A stretch of DNA of 64,000 nt, taken from positions 124,001 to 188,000 of the forward strand of contig JAHBWY010000007.1 of NCBI GenBank assembly GCA_019636735.1, read 5' to 3'. The position numbers and the translations under genes are program-made. Position 1 is the stretch's first letter, and every line of letters starts with the position of its first letter. The notes under the pieces are model-generated. The model worked only from the letters and a program-made list of their open reading frames with translations, was not told the DNA's origin and did no database searches. Below, piece by piece: positions 16,980 through 25,609 of the stretch. The stretch comes from Phycisphaeraceae bacterium. Its GTDB lineage: Bacteria; Planctomycetota; Phycisphaerae; Phycisphaerales; SM1A02.

Positions 16980-18536
16980 TCCGCACCGGAATTCAGCCCT
17001 AGCGTCCCCCCATCATCCAGGACTCCGTCAATGGATGAGATCGTCTCCCTCTGCCGCCGCCGAGGATTCATCTTCGGCTCGAGCGAAATCTACGGCGGCA
17101 TCAACGGATTCTGGGATTACGGTCCGCTCGGCACGGAGCTCAAGCGCAACCTGAAGAACGCATGGTGGGAGGACATGGTCCGCCGCGAACTTCGCGGGCC
17201 CGATGGCAAGCCCGTCGACATCGTGGGCGTCGACTGCACCATCATCATGAACCCGAAGGTCTGGATCGCCTCCGGGCATGTCGGCGGCTTCAACGACCCG
17301 ATGGTCGATTGCCGTGAAACCAAGCTGCGATATCGCGCCGATCACCTGCTCGCTCTCGGCGCCGTCGAGCCCAGCGCCCGCATCCATGTCTTTGTCGAGG
17401 GCGATGCCGACTCGCTCGCCCGCGCAGAGAAGGCGCTCACCAAGTACGAGAAGCGCGATTCACTCGACTCGGTGCGTCATCAGGTCCGGCCCTTCACGCA
17501 TCTCTCGGCCGAGGAGCGCTCGCGCGCCGTGGGCCCGGACGCGAAGGAGCCCGGCACCCTCACCGAGCCGCGGCAGTTCAATCTGATGTTCGAGACCTTC
17601 GTCGGCGCCATCCGCGACGACGACGCCCGCGCCTACCTGCGACCCGAAACGGCGCAGGGCATCTTCGCCAACTTTCAGAATGTCGTCGACTCGACGCGCG
17701 TGCGCGTGCCCTTCGGCATCGCTCAGATCGGCAAGGCCTTCCGCAACGAGGTCACGCCCCGCAACTTCACCTTCAGAAGCCGCGAGTTCGAGCAGGCGGA
17801 GATCGAGTTCTTCATTCACCCGTCGACTGCGAACGAGTGGTACGCCTTCTGGCGCGATCAGCGCTATCGCTGGTGGCAGTCGATCGGTCTTGCCGGTGAC
17901 AACCTGACGCTTCGCGAGCACGGTCGCGACGAGCTCGCGCACTACGCCAAGGAGGGCGCCGGGTGCTGCGATGTGGAGTATCGCTTCCCATTCACTGCGC
18001 CGGGCTTCGGCGAACTCGAGGGTGTCGCACACCGCAGCGACTACGACCTGCGCCAGCACGCCGAGCACAGCGGCAAGCGCGACAAGATGAAGTACTTCGA
18101 CCAGGAGCGCGCCGAGCGCTACTTCCCCCATGTCATCGAGCCATCCGGGGGCATGGATCGCGGCACGCTCGCGCTCCTGTGCGAGGCGTACACGCCCGAC
18201 CCATCACGCCCGAGCGGCGTCTTCATGAAGTTCCATCCGCGCATGGCCCCGGTCAAGGCGGGCATCTTCCCGCTCGTGAACAAGGACGGCATGCCGGAGA
18301 TGGCCGAGGCTCTCTCACGCCAGTTGCGCCGGCGCTGGCCGGTTGAGTTCGATCCCAAGCAGTCGATCGGCAAGCGCTACGCGCGCATGGACGAGGCGGG
18401 CACCCCCTACTGCTTCACCATTGACGGCGACTCGCTCAAGGACCAGACCGTGACCGTGCGGCATCGTGACTCGCAGGCGCAGGAGCGCATCGGCGTCGAC
18501 CATGTGGAGAACTGGCTCAGCGACCGACTGTCGTAA
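16977..18536 (+). CDS. glyS: Glycyl-tRNA synthetase, single-chain (alpha2) class II type
   Basis: 519 residues, the homodimeric form found in archaea, eukaryotes and many bacteria rather than the alpha2beta2 form. The N-terminal SLCRRRGFIFGSSEIYGG opens the catalytic domain; YGPLGTELKRN, the motif 2 region FGIAQIGKAFRNEVTPRNF, REFEQAEIEFF, and motif 3 around PSGGMDRGTLAL follow. The C-terminal anticodon-binding domain starts near FPLVNKDGMPEMAEAL. The start at 16977 is chosen from the family N-terminus and the TACCAT box; the open frame back to 16764 overlaps the divergent SDR. Confidence 0.96.
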   Translation: MSAPEFSPSVPPSSRTPSMDEIVSLCRRRGFIFGSSEIYGGINGFWDYGPLGTELKRNLKNAWWEDMVRRELRGPDGKPVDIVGVDCTIIMNPKVWIASGHVGGFNDPMVDCRETKLRYRADHLLALGAVEPSARIHVFVEGDADSLARAEKALTKYEKRDSLDSVRHQVRPFTHLSAEERSRAVGPDAKEPGTLTEPRQFNLMFETFVGAIRDDDARAYLRPETAQGIFANFQNVVDSTRVRVPFGIAQIGKAFRNEVTPRNFTFRSREFEQAEIEFFIHPSTANEWYAFWRDQRYRWWQSIGLAGDNLTLREHGRDELAHYAKEGAGCCDVEYRFPFTAPGFGELEGVAHRSDYDLRQHAEHSGKRDKMKYFDQERAERYFPHVIEPSGGMDRGTLALLCEAYTPDPSRPSGVFMKFHPRMAPVKAGIFPLVNKDGMPEMAEALSRQLRRRWPVEFDPKQSIGKRYARMDEAGTPYCFTIDGDSLKDQTVTVRHRDSQAQERIGVDHVENWLSDRLS

Positions 18537-19030
18537 CCGCGTTGCTGGGCTTCCTTGAGTGGCCCGGCCTGGCCCGCAACACCGCCGGAACGGCATCCGC
18601 ATCCTCGGGCGGTGCGTTCGAGTTCTCGCGAGCACTGCGATCGACACTCATTGGATGAATGCCGACCACGGACTCTGCGGCTGTCGCGGGCGATCATCGC
18701 CATCCTGATCGCGATCCACGGGCTTGCGATGCCGCTCCGAGCGGCTCAGCCGTTGGAGCGCAGCGCGTGGAGTTCGATCGAACATGTGCTTCCCCACACA
18801 GTCACCGTGCCGGAGCCCGGATGGCTCTGCAAGTTCAAGGGAACACCCGCACCGGCGCCAATGATGAGTGATCTCGTCTTCTCCGCGTACGATGATGCGT
18901 CGCCGTTCCGCGAGCGTGTCGTGCGCTGGTGAAGATCGAGCCGGTCGGAGATACTCTGCGTTGCGTTCATCACCTCGGCGTGCGTGCGCTGGGCCGCCGG
19001 GAAGGGACCACGAAGGGAGGACCTCGCTCG
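18537..19030. other. Gene-poor interval between glyS and the methyltransferase
   Basis: 494 bp. No RNA gene signature (tRNA T-loop, RNase P, tmRNA) was found. The only protein candidate is the small secreted frame at 18651-18932, listed separately. Confidence 0.5.
18651..18932 (+). CDS. Possible small secreted protein or gene remnant
   Basis: 93 codons from a TTG. The N-terminus reads like a signal peptide: basic start, hydrophobic RAIIAILIAIHGLAMPL, and an AAQ cleavage site. The mature part (about 65 residues) is not recognised. There is no ATG or GTG at a sensible place, no Shine-Dalgarno site and no TAnnnT box at the right distance, so this may be a decayed gene or chance. The frame stays open upstream to a TTG at 18555. 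Confidence 0.28.
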   Translation: MDECRPRTLRLSRAIIAILIAIHGLAMPLRAAQPLERSAWSSIEHVLPHTVTVPEPGWLCKFKGTPAPAPMMSDLVFSAYDDASPFRERVVRW

Positions 19031-19996
19031 ATGAGCCGGTATCGACACTCGCTTCCGCAGCTTGGAGAACGGCTGTTCCTGACCGACGGAGGACTCGAGA
19101 CGACCCTCGTCTTCCACGATGGGCTCGAACTTCCCGAGTTTGCAGCGTTCCCCCTGCTCCGGCGCGAGGACGGTGAGCAGATCCTCGTGCGGTACTTCCG
19201 GGGCTTCGCCGGGATCGCACGCCGCCACGGTGCCGGGTTGATTCTCGAAAGCGCGACCTGGCGCGCCAGCGCCGACTGGGGTGCGCGGCTTGGGTACACA
19301 CCCGAGGCGCTGGTCCGTGCCAATCGCCGCGCCGTGGACCTGCTCATCCCGATCCGCGACGAGTTCGACGCGCCCGAGACTCCGGTCGTCATCAGCGGCT
19401 GCCTCGGACCTCGCGGCGACGGCTATGTGCCTTCCATGCAGATGAGCGCCGATGAGGCGGAGAGGTACCACCAGCCCCAGGCGCGCGCCCTGGTCGATGC
19501 CGGTGTCGACATGCTCTGCGCCATGACACTGAACACCATCGACGAGGCGATCGGGATCACCCGGACGGCGGTTCGACTGAGTGTTCCCGTCGCCATCAGC
19601 TTCACCGTTGAGGTCAACGCGCGGCTCGCCACCGGTGAAACCCTGCGTCACGCCATCGAGGCGGTGGACGACGCCACGGCGCAGGTGCCGGCGTACTACA
19701 TGATCAACTGCGCCCATCCCTCCCACTTCCGACCGGCCCTCGAGGATGGAGGACCATGGACCTCCAGGATTCGCGGCATCCGCGCGAACGCCTCGCGCAA
19801 GAGCCATGCCGAGCTGAATGAATCCACGGAGCTTGACCCGGGCAAGCCCCTCGAACTGGCCGAGGATTACGCGTCGCTCATTGAGCGTTGGCCGCAAATC
19901 ACCGTGCTCGGGGGCTGTTGCGGCACCGACGAACGCCATGTCGAGTGCATCGCCGATCGCTGTGCTCCCCTCTTTGCGGCACGACCGAACTCCTGA
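19031..19996 (+). CDS. Homocysteine S-methyltransferase family protein
   Basis: 321 residues. The N-terminal FLTDGGLETTLVFHDG is the family opening, a TIM barrel that binds zinc through Cys residues. One Cys lies in YYMINCAHPSHF and the CC pair in VLGGCCGTDERH, as in MmuM/BhmT-type enzymes that move a methyl group to homocysteine. The methyl donor (S-methylmethionine, betaine or other) cannot be told. A Shine-Dalgarno-like GGGAGGA precedes ATG 19031; the longer frame to 18929 has no similarity. The stop is 7 bp from the end of the convergent trmB. Confidence 0.88.
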   Translation: MSRYRHSLPQLGERLFLTDGGLETTLVFHDGLELPEFAAFPLLRREDGEQILVRYFRGFAGIARRHGAGLILESATWRASADWGARLGYTPEALVRANRRAVDLLIPIRDEFDAPETPVVISGCLGPRGDGYVPSMQMSADEAERYHQPQARALVDAGVDMLCAMTLNTIDEAIGITRTAVRLSVPVAISFTVEVNARLATGETLRHAIEAVDDATAQVPAYYMINCAHPSHFRPALEDGGPWTSRIRGIRANASRKSHAELNESTELDPGKPLELAEDYASLIERWPQITVLGGCCGTDERHVECIADRCAPLFAARPNS

Positions 19997-20003
19997 ACAC
20001 CGA

Positions 20004-20672
20004 TCACGATCTTCGGCGCAGGGTCATCGCGTGGAAGGGCCTTCCTTCACGCTGGTACTTCCGCTCGAAGTTCGTGCCGACGACCTCGCCTTCCGCCGCT
20101 GATCGAGGCTGCGCGAACGGCACGCGCTCGAAGCGATCGTTCACCTGTTCGGCGCACTGCTCATACCAGGTCCAGAGCTCATCGTGATCGGTAACGAGGC
20201 GCACCTCGCCTTCCGGTCGCAGCACGCGATGGAAGTCACCGAGTGACCGAACTTGCACCACGCGTCGCTTGTGATGGCGCTTCTTCGGCCACGGATCGCT
20301 GAAGTAGAGGTGAATGACATCAACGCAATCGTCCCGCAGTCGATGATGAATGAACTCAATCGCATCGCCATAGAGCACGCGCACATTGGGAACCGCGTGG
20401 CGACGCATGCGATCGGCGGCATAGCGATAGAACTCGCCCGCGTACTCGATGCCGAGGAAGAGCGTGTCGGAGTGCTGCGGCGCCTCCTGAAGGAGGAAGG
20501 CCCCCTTTCCGACACCGATCTCGATCTCGAAACGACGAGCGCGACTCGAAGCCTCGGATCCGAAGAAGAACTCCGGCCCAAGCCGCCCCGCTTCAAGCGC
20601 TGGCAGATCCGCCGTGGTGAAGCCCCACCCACTGGTCACCAACTCACGACCTCGTCCGAGTCCGAATGACAT
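20004..20672 (-). CDS. trmB: tRNA (guanine-46-N7)-methyltransferase
   Basis: 222 residues. TrmB uses SAM to methylate G46 in the variable loop of tRNA. Motifs visible: FEIEIGVGKGAFLL (SAM-binding), LGIEYAGEFYRYA, HLYFSDPWPKKRHHKRR (the TrmB signature with catalytic-site residues), LVTDHDELWTWY and the C-terminal TNFERKYQREGRPFHAM. It lies 32 bp downstream of the alpha/beta hydrolase on the same strand and may be co-transcribed. Confidence 0.95.
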   Translation of the reverse strand: MSFGLGRGRELVTSGWGFTTADLPALEAGRLGPEFFFGSEASSRARRFEIEIGVGKGAFLLQEAPQHSDTLFLGIEYAGEFYRYAADRMRRHAVPNVRVLYGDAIEFIHHRLRDDCVDVIHLYFSDPWPKKRHHKRRVVQVRSLGDFHRVLRPEGEVRLVTDHDELWTWYEQCAEQVNDRFERVPFAQPRSAAEGEVVGTNFERKYQREGRPFHAMTLRRRS

Positions 20673-20704
20673 GCTCTGCGCACCTGCTCAGGACGCGCTC
20701 GGTC

Positions 20705-22918
20705 TCAGGGACCATCCGCAGGGGCAGTGCCTTGCATGGCGGTCACGATCCACTCGACCATGTCCTTCAGCGCCTCGGGATCGAAGGTCACTTCGATGAA
20801 TGCATACTCATCGGGCCCGCCGGTGATCGCGGGCTGGAAGAGATGGTTCAGATTCGGATAGCGCTTCGTCGCGATCGGCAACCCCGCATCGCGTCGGATG
20901 GCCTCGATGCGGAGAAGGTTCTGTTCGCTGTCAACCTGCGTGTCGAGGTCACCATTCATGGCGAGGATCGGCGCTCGCACGGCCCTGAGCGGTGGCTCGG
21001 GATCCTGGATGAGGAACGCGGAGAACCATGGGCCGAGGAGTTGTTCAACTGCTGCCATCACCTCCAGCGATTCGGCCGTCGGCGCCGATGGAGGATCGAC
21101 ACCCATCCTCGCCGCAGCTTCGGCCGCTTGAAGAGTGACGAGCGACGCGATCTCGACGGCCAGCGCCTCACGATCGGCTCCCGTGATGGCAGCCTCGATC
21201 ACGCGGCGTTGCGCCGCAACCATCGGCTCGATCGTCTCTGTTGATGCACCGGACGCGAGAAGGAGTCGTCGCATCTGGACCGGCAGGAGATCCGCCCCAC
21301 GCACGCCGGGCCCAGCGAGCAGCACCAGGAAGGCGACGGGATTCCCCTCCTCCTGATCGGCGAGCGCCGCGATTGGTCCGGTGAGTCCACCCTCGCTGTG
21401 CCCGATGTAGCCGCAGCGCTTCGGATCGACTTCGGGCTGCGCGCGCAGGAAGGCCATCATCGCCCGGCCATCGGCGGCGAAGTCCTTGGTCGTCGCGGTC
21501 GATCCATCTCCCGTGCTGCCACCAATGCCTCGATCATCGCAGCGCAGCACCGCAACGCCGGCGCGGGTGAGCGCATCGGCGATGACCCAGAATGGCCTGT
21601 GGCCAAAGATCGCTTCATCACGATCCTGCAGCCCGCTGCCCGTCAGCAGCACCGCGGCGGGCACTCGCGCGTCGCTGCTGGCGCCCCTTGGAATGGTAAG
21701 CGTGCCCGCCAGCACATGCCCCTCCAGTGTCGGGACCTGGACCTCTTTGGCCTCGTATTGAAACGGAGGTCGCGGCTCCTGCGGACGCGACGAGCCGCGA
21801 ACCGCCGCCGTCGATCGCGTGAAGCGCACCGGCGCCTGCACCGGGCCCTGTGCGAAGGAACCCTCAAGGAGCGCCCCCTCATCGCGCCGCTCGAGCCTCA
21901 TGGTCGCCGGCACGCCGACAGGGAGCGTGAAGACGAACGACTCCCCGTCGCGCGTGACAAGAAGCGGCAGGCCTGAAACGCCCTGCATGGGAATGTCGAT
22001 GGCCCCGAGGGGACCGAATGGTGAGTCATCGACGAGCGTGAGGGCCATCGGCAGTTTCATGCCCATCGCTTCAAGCTCGCCGAGATAGCGCACTGCTCCG
22101 GCATGCTTCTCAGCTCGAGCCGTGCGAGTGAGCATGAGGGGCTCCTCCTGCGTCACGCCGGCCTGCACCAACTGAAACTGCCCGACGAGCTCCGTGCCCG
22201 CATCATTCGGAGCGCCGCGCAGCGTGAGCGTCGCGCCCATGAACTCAATGGACCCGGAAAAACGGCCCTCGTCATCGATGACCGCGTCATTGCACTTGCG
22301 ATCGTTGACTGATCCGAGCGGAATCGAGAGGCGCATCTCCCACTCGCCGGATGCGCGAGAGAACTCGGCAAGGACCAGCACCGGCTGCGTCGGCCCGAGG
22401 TCGTTGCGCCAGAGGCCTTCAAGGAGCGCGGCTCGCTCCTTGCTCCGAGCGCCGTTGCTCGCGGACGGCGTAACGCTCGCAGAAGGCATGTCGCCTTGGG
22501 CTGGCAGCGCGGGCGAAGACTCCGCTGACGGCGTCTCCTGCACCTGCGCTCGCGCTGCGGTTGACAGAGTCAGGGCGAGGCCGAGCGCGGCCATGAGCCC
22601 GGTGAATCCGGTACGGACGCCGCATCGTCCGCCCACTCGCGATGGGAGCGCGTCTCGATCGCTCGCGACATCGAGCGCCCGAAGTGCCTCGTGGGCCTGC
22701 GTGAGCGCGTCGCCGTCGCGAGCGGCCCAAGTCGACGCAACCGCCCCGCAGGGTGACGGCAAGGTCTCGCGATCGTCAGTGCCACGGATCGACGCAACCT
22801 CCGAGTAGAACGACCGTGCGCGTCGATGGCATGCCGAGTTCGCGTCAATCGACGCGTTCCGGCCAGACCCGGACTCTTGAGATCCAACACCAGTCTGCGT
22901 GGCGGAATCGGTGCTCAT
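20705..22918 (-). CDS. Secreted alpha/beta hydrolase
   Basis: 737 residues from ATG 22918. The C-terminal half is an alpha/beta hydrolase: VPAAVLLTGSGLQDRDE, nucleophile Ser in GYIGHSEGGLTG, acid in AMNGDLDTQV, His in YPNLNHLFQP, the layout of dienelactone-hydrolase/acyl-peptidase-like esterases of planctomycetes. A hydrophobic signal-like segment ending STAARAQ sits at about 105-125, so the first ~100 residues are an odd extension; the true start may be an internal GTG near the start of that segment. The region at about 165-390 is beta-rich and unassigned. A TACAAG box 6 nt before ATG 22918 supports the long form. Confidence 0.8.
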   Translation of the reverse strand: MSTDSATQTGVGSQESGSGRNASIDANSACHRRARSFYSEVASIRGTDDRETLPSPCGAVASTWAARDGDALTQAHEALRALDVASDRDALPSRVGGRCGVRTGFTGLMAALGLALTLSTAARAQVQETPSAESSPALPAQGDMPSASVTPSASNGARSKERAALLEGLWRNDLGPTQPVLVLAEFSRASGEWEMRLSIPLGSVNDRKCNDAVIDDEGRFSGSIEFMGATLTLRGAPNDAGTELVGQFQLVQAGVTQEEPLMLTRTARAEKHAGAVRYLGELEAMGMKLPMALTLVDDSPFGPLGAIDIPMQGVSGLPLLVTRDGESFVFTLPVGVPATMRLERRDEGALLEGSFAQGPVQAPVRFTRSTAAVRGSSRPQEPRPPFQYEAKEVQVPTLEGHVLAGTLTIPRGASSDARVPAAVLLTGSGLQDRDEAIFGHRPFWVIADALTRAGVAVLRCDDRGIGGSTGDGSTATTKDFAADGRAMMAFLRAQPEVDPKRCGYIGHSEGGLTGPIAALADQEEGNPVAFLVLLAGPGVRGADLLPVQMRRLLLASGASTETIEPMVAAQRRVIEAAITGADREALAVEIASLVTLQAAEAAARMGVDPPSAPTAESLEVMAAVEQLLGPWFSAFLIQDPEPPLRAVRAPILAMNGDLDTQVDSEQNLLRIEAIRRDAGLPIATKRYPNLNHLFQPAITGGPDEYAFIEVTFDPEALKDMVEWIVTAMQGTAPADGP

Positions 22919-22949
22919 GGCTCACTTGTACCGCGCCGGCGGTTCGGGG

Positions 22950-23321
22950 TCAGCCCGCGTCGTAGGTGATGAGGCGCTCGACGCGATTCTCCGGCGTGCA
23001 GAGCGCCACCTTGGGGCGATGGCGACCGAGGGCCTCCTCGTCGAGGATGCAGAAGCTCATGATGATGACGAGATGGCCGATCCCCGACAGCCGCGCCGCT
23101 GCCCCATTCACGCCGATCACACCACTCCCCCGCTCGCCCCTGAAGACATAGGTCTCAAAGCGCGAACCGCTCGTGACATCGCTGACCAGAACCTTCTCAT
23201 TCACGCGCATGCCGACCGCATCGAGGAGATCGGCATCGATGGTGATCGAGCCCATGTAGTCGGGCTCACAGTAGGTCACCGTGGCTCGATGGATCTTGGC
23301 ATGGAGAGCGTGTCGAAGCAT
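22950..23321 (-). CDS. panD: Aspartate 1-decarboxylase precursor
   Basis: 123 residues. PanD makes beta-alanine for pantothenate and CoA. It is made as a proenzyme that cuts itself between Gly24 and Ser25 to form the pyruvoyl cofactor. With ATG 23321 the sequence YMGSITID puts Gly24-Ser25 at exactly the standard numbers, which favours this start over TTG 23333. The basic N-terminus MLRHALHAKIHRATVT and the VLVSDVTSGSRFETYVFRG and VNGAAARLSGIGHLVIIMSF strands are typical. It follows rsfS by 36 bp on the same strand. Confidence 0.95.
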   Translation of the reverse strand: MLRHALHAKIHRATVTYCEPDYMGSITIDADLLDAVGMRVNEKVLVSDVTSGSRFETYVFRGERGSGVIGVNGAAARLSGIGHLVIIMSFCILDEEALGRHRPKVALCTPENRVERLITYDAG

Positions 23322-23357
23322 GGACGATCGCAATGGCGCGGGTGAAGATGGCCCTGA

Positions 23358-23792
23358 TCAGCGGCGCTCTCGAGTGCGCTGGCTCGCCGTCGCCGCTCCG
23401 TCCGCACTCTCGCGCCATCGAAGGCGCGGCGCGTCAGACCACATGCCGTCGACATCATAAAACGCGCGCTGCTCCGGTTCGAAGAGATGGACGACGACAT
23501 CAACGAAGTCGATGACGATCCATGTATCACCGCCATCGCGCGACTGACGATAGGGAGGCGAGCCTCGCTCCTTCCCGAGGTCCTCGAGCCGCTGGGCGAC
23601 GGAGCGCATCTGTCGCTCGCTCGAACCGGAAGCGATGACCATGAAGTCGCAGACCGGACTCAGGCCACGGAGATCGATGAGCGTCACCTCGGAGCACTTC
23701 AACTCCGAGACAAGGCGCGCCGCATCCAAGGCAAACTGCTCCGCCGTGCCATTCGCCCCCGGTGCAAGACGAACTGGTCGTCGAGAACTCAC
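23358..23792 (-). CDS. rsfS: Ribosomal silencing factor RsfS
   Basis: 144 residues. RsfS binds uL14 on the large subunit and blocks subunit joining when nutrients are short. The core has VTLIDLRGLSPVCDFMVIASGSSERQ-type sequence, then GDTWIVIDFVDVVVHLF and the FYDVDGMW close. The GTG start overlaps the rpsU stop by 4 nt (GTGA), indicating coupling with ribosomal protein bS21. The last ~20 residues are polar and variable. Confidence 0.94.
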   Translation of the reverse strand: MSSRRPVRLAPGANGTAEQFALDAARLVSELKCSEVTLIDLRGLSPVCDFMVIASGSSERQMRSVAQRLEDLGKERGSPPYRQSRDGGDTWIVIDFVDVVVHLFEPEQRAFYDVDGMWSDAPRLRWRESADGAATASQRTRERR

Positions 23793-24022
23793 GCCTCTCG
23801 GCTTCGTCCAGCGGAGGGGCCACCGGCCGTTCGCGGCGCACCGGGCCGCATCGGGCGCGGTGCGGGACGACGCATTTCGCGCCGGCGTCGCTCCGAAGGC
23901 TTCTCGTAGTACTGGCGGCGCTTCACATCCTTGGTGAGGCCCTCCTTCTCGCAGAGCTTCTTGAATCGACGGAGCATCTGCTCGATGGTTTCACCAGTTC
24001 GTGACTTGATGCGAATCGCCAT
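23789..24022 (-). CDS. rpsU: 30S ribosomal protein bS21
   Basis: 77 residues. The start and middle (GETIEQMLRRFKKLCEKEG, RRQYYEKPSERRRRE) match bS21, which helps 30S subunits pair with the Shine-Dalgarno region of mRNA. The Arg/Pro/Gly-rich tail (about 25 residues) is longer than in E. coli. A Shine-Dalgarno AAGGAAG precedes the ATG. It is first of the rpsU-rsfS-panD run. Confidence 0.95.
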   Translation of the reverse strand: MAIRIKSRTGETIEQMLRRFKKLCEKEGLTKDVKRRQYYEKPSERRRREMRRPAPRPMRPGAPRTAGGPSAGRSREA

Positions 24023-24359
24023 GCGCGGACTTCCTTCATTGCACTCGGGGCAGGACCCGCCCGGGTCCTCGACGATCCCCGTCGCAAGTCCCGCAGTAAA
24101 CCGGATCGGACCGCCGGAGGCAAGCGGCGGCCCCCGTCTCGCTGCAGCAGCGGCGATGAAACGCGCGGAAATGCCGGTTTTCCCGGAGTTCCGCGAGAGC
24201 CGGGTGATCCGGCAGCGGGGCGCCCCAATCCCCTGCCAAAGCCGATCGGCGGCGTCGACACCCCCCGGGACCGCCAGGCCGCTGGCGCCGCGATCAGCAT
24301 CCTCCCACCACTCCTCGATCCGATCGGCATGGCGGTGAGGACCGACCTAGGCTGTGCTC
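24023..24359. other. Upstream region of rpsU and of the NYN gene
   Basis: 337 bp between divergent genes. It should hold both promoters. It contains a weak Cys-rich frame on the minus strand (24036-24239, listed separately). No hairpin or RNA gene was convincing. Confidence 0.4.
24036..24239 (-). CDS. Questionable Cys-rich small ORF ahead of rpsU
   Basis: 67 codons from TTG, ending 13 bp before rpsU. The peptide has a CC pair, then Cys, then CGTC, spaced somewhat like a zinc ribbon. There is no Shine-Dalgarno sequence and no recognised family. It could be an rpsU leader ORF or chance. Confidence 0.22.
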   Translation of the reverse strand: MAGDWGAPLPDHPALAELRENRHFRAFHRRCCSETGAAACLRRSDPVYCGTCDGDRRGPGRVLPRVQ

Positions 24360-24362
24360 ATG
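24348..24362 (+). promoter_or_regulatory. Leaderless-type promoter of the NYN gene
   Basis: TAGGCT at 24348-24353 ends 6 nt before ATG 24360. A GTG at 24354 is immediately next to the box and is a less likely start. Confidence 0.5.
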
Positions 24363-24869
24363 CCGCTTCTCGTGGATGTGGCCAATGTTCTCCATGTGAC
24401 CGGGGTTCTGCCGCCGGAGATTGCCGGACCGGACGAGGTGGCCCTTGCCGAGCTCATTTCCCGCAGCCGTTGGGGCGACCACTGGGTTCGTCTGGTCTGC
24501 GATGGCGGAGCCCCCGGCGAGCGGCGCCCGTTTCCGAACCTCGACATCTCTCTCATTCACACCGGACGCCGCAGCGCCGACGAGGTCATCATCGAGATTG
24601 CATCGACCTCGAGCTTCGCCCGTCGCATCGATGTGATCTCGAACGATCGCCGGGTCCAGTCCGGCGTCCGGTCTTTCGGCTGCCGCATCATGCGTGGCGA
24701 GGAGTTCCTCGAGCGCCTCGCCAGCGATGTCTCGCGCCGGCGCGGACCTCAGCGAGGGCGCGACGGCAGCAGCGGTGTTGATCGCAGTGTGCCACTCGCG
24801 CCCGAGTCCGTCGACGCCTGGCTCGAAACCTTCGGTATGAATGACTCTCCACCGCGGAAGGAGCCCTGA
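24360..24869 (+). CDS. NYN/PIN-like domain protein, candidate RNase (YacP-like)
   Basis: 169 residues. The fold signature is an early acidic residue (PLLVDVANVLH), a second acidic strand end (LVCDGG), a TGRRSADEVIIEIA helix with the conserved Asp-Glu, and VISNDRRVQSGVRSFGCRIM near the C-terminus. That is the order of acidic residues in NYN-type metal-dependent ribonucleases such as YacP. Members cut structured RNA; the substrate is unknown here. The last ~45 residues are Arg/Ser/Pro-rich and probably unstructured. It ends 3 bp before pdxH, so the two are likely one transcript. Confidence 0.72.
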   Translation: MPLLVDVANVLHVTGVLPPEIAGPDEVALAELISRSRWGDHWVRLVCDGGAPGERRPFPNLDISLIHTGRRSADEVIIEIASTSSFARRIDVISNDRRVQSGVRSFGCRIMRGEEFLERLASDVSRRRGPQRGRDGSSGVDRSVPLAPESVDAWLETFGMNDSPPRKEP

Positions 24870-24872
24870 TTC

Positions 24873-25532
24873 ATGACGATCACGCGCCCACATGCCGGCC
24901 CCCGTCCGAAGCTCACCTTCACACCCACGCCCTTCGACTTCGAGGAGCCGCCCGCCGATCCGATTCCGGCCTTTATGAAGTGGTTCGAAGATGCGCTCCA
25001 GCTTCCCGTGCCGAACCCGAACGCGATGTGTCTGGCGACGGTCGATTCGACCGGCACGCCCTCGGCGCGCATCGTGCTCCTGCGCGGCTTCGATGAGCGA
25101 GGCGCGGTCTTTTTCACCAATCGCCACAGCAAGAAGGGTGAGGCGATCGAGAGCAATCGTCGTGTCGCCCTGCTGTTCCACTGGGATCTGCTCGAACGAC
25201 AGGTGCGCATCGAGGGACACGCCTCGCACACGAGCGACACGGAGAGCGATGAGTACTGGGAGAGCCGCCCGCGCGAGAGTCGGCTTGGGAGCTGGGCAAG
25301 TGAACAGAGTCGTCCGGTGGAGAACCGCGCTGAGCTCGCCCGACGAATCCGCGAAGCGGACGAGATCTTCCGGGACAAGCCAGTGCCGCGGCCGCCCCAT
25401 TGGGGCGGCTACCGGGTCGCCATCGATGCGATTGAGTTCTGGCAGGGCGATCCCCACCGCGTGCATGACCGCGTGCGATATCAGTGCACGCCGGGCCTCG
25501 GAGGCTGGGTGGCGCGGCGCCTCTGCCCGTAA
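24873..25532 (+). CDS. pdxH: Pyridoxamine 5'-phosphate oxidase
   Basis: 219 residues. PdxH oxidises pyridoxamine or pyridoxine phosphate to PLP with FMN. FMN- and substrate-contacting stretches are visible: AMCLATVDSTGTPSARIVLLRGFDE, FFTNRHSKKGEAI, RPRESRLGSWASEQS, VPRPPHWGGYRV and the closing RVRY...GGWVARRLCP. The usual closing Arg-Leu-x-Pro is kept. AAGGAG upstream of ATG 24873 gives the start. PLP made here could serve several PLP enzymes, including the class IV aminotransferase downstream. Confidence 0.95.
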   Translation: MTITRPHAGPRPKLTFTPTPFDFEEPPADPIPAFMKWFEDALQLPVPNPNAMCLATVDSTGTPSARIVLLRGFDERGAVFFTNRHSKKGEAIESNRRVALLFHWDLLERQVRIEGHASHTSDTESDEYWESRPRESRLGSWASEQSRPVENRAELARRIREADEIFRDKPVPRPPHWGGYRVAIDAIEFWQGDPHRVHDRVRYQCTPGLGGWVARRLCP

Positions 25533-25609
25533 CCGGTCGGCCATCGAAGGCGCGAGACCTTGGAGGGAGTGCCCCGCGGAGCCCGGGTGGGTGACGCGCT
25601 GCGGGGGTG

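Noticed and set aside
18537-19030. Housekeeping RNA gene (tRNA, RNase P, tmRNA)
   Set aside because: No T-loop GTTCRA with matching acceptor stem, and no RNase P or tmRNA hallmark sequences were seen.
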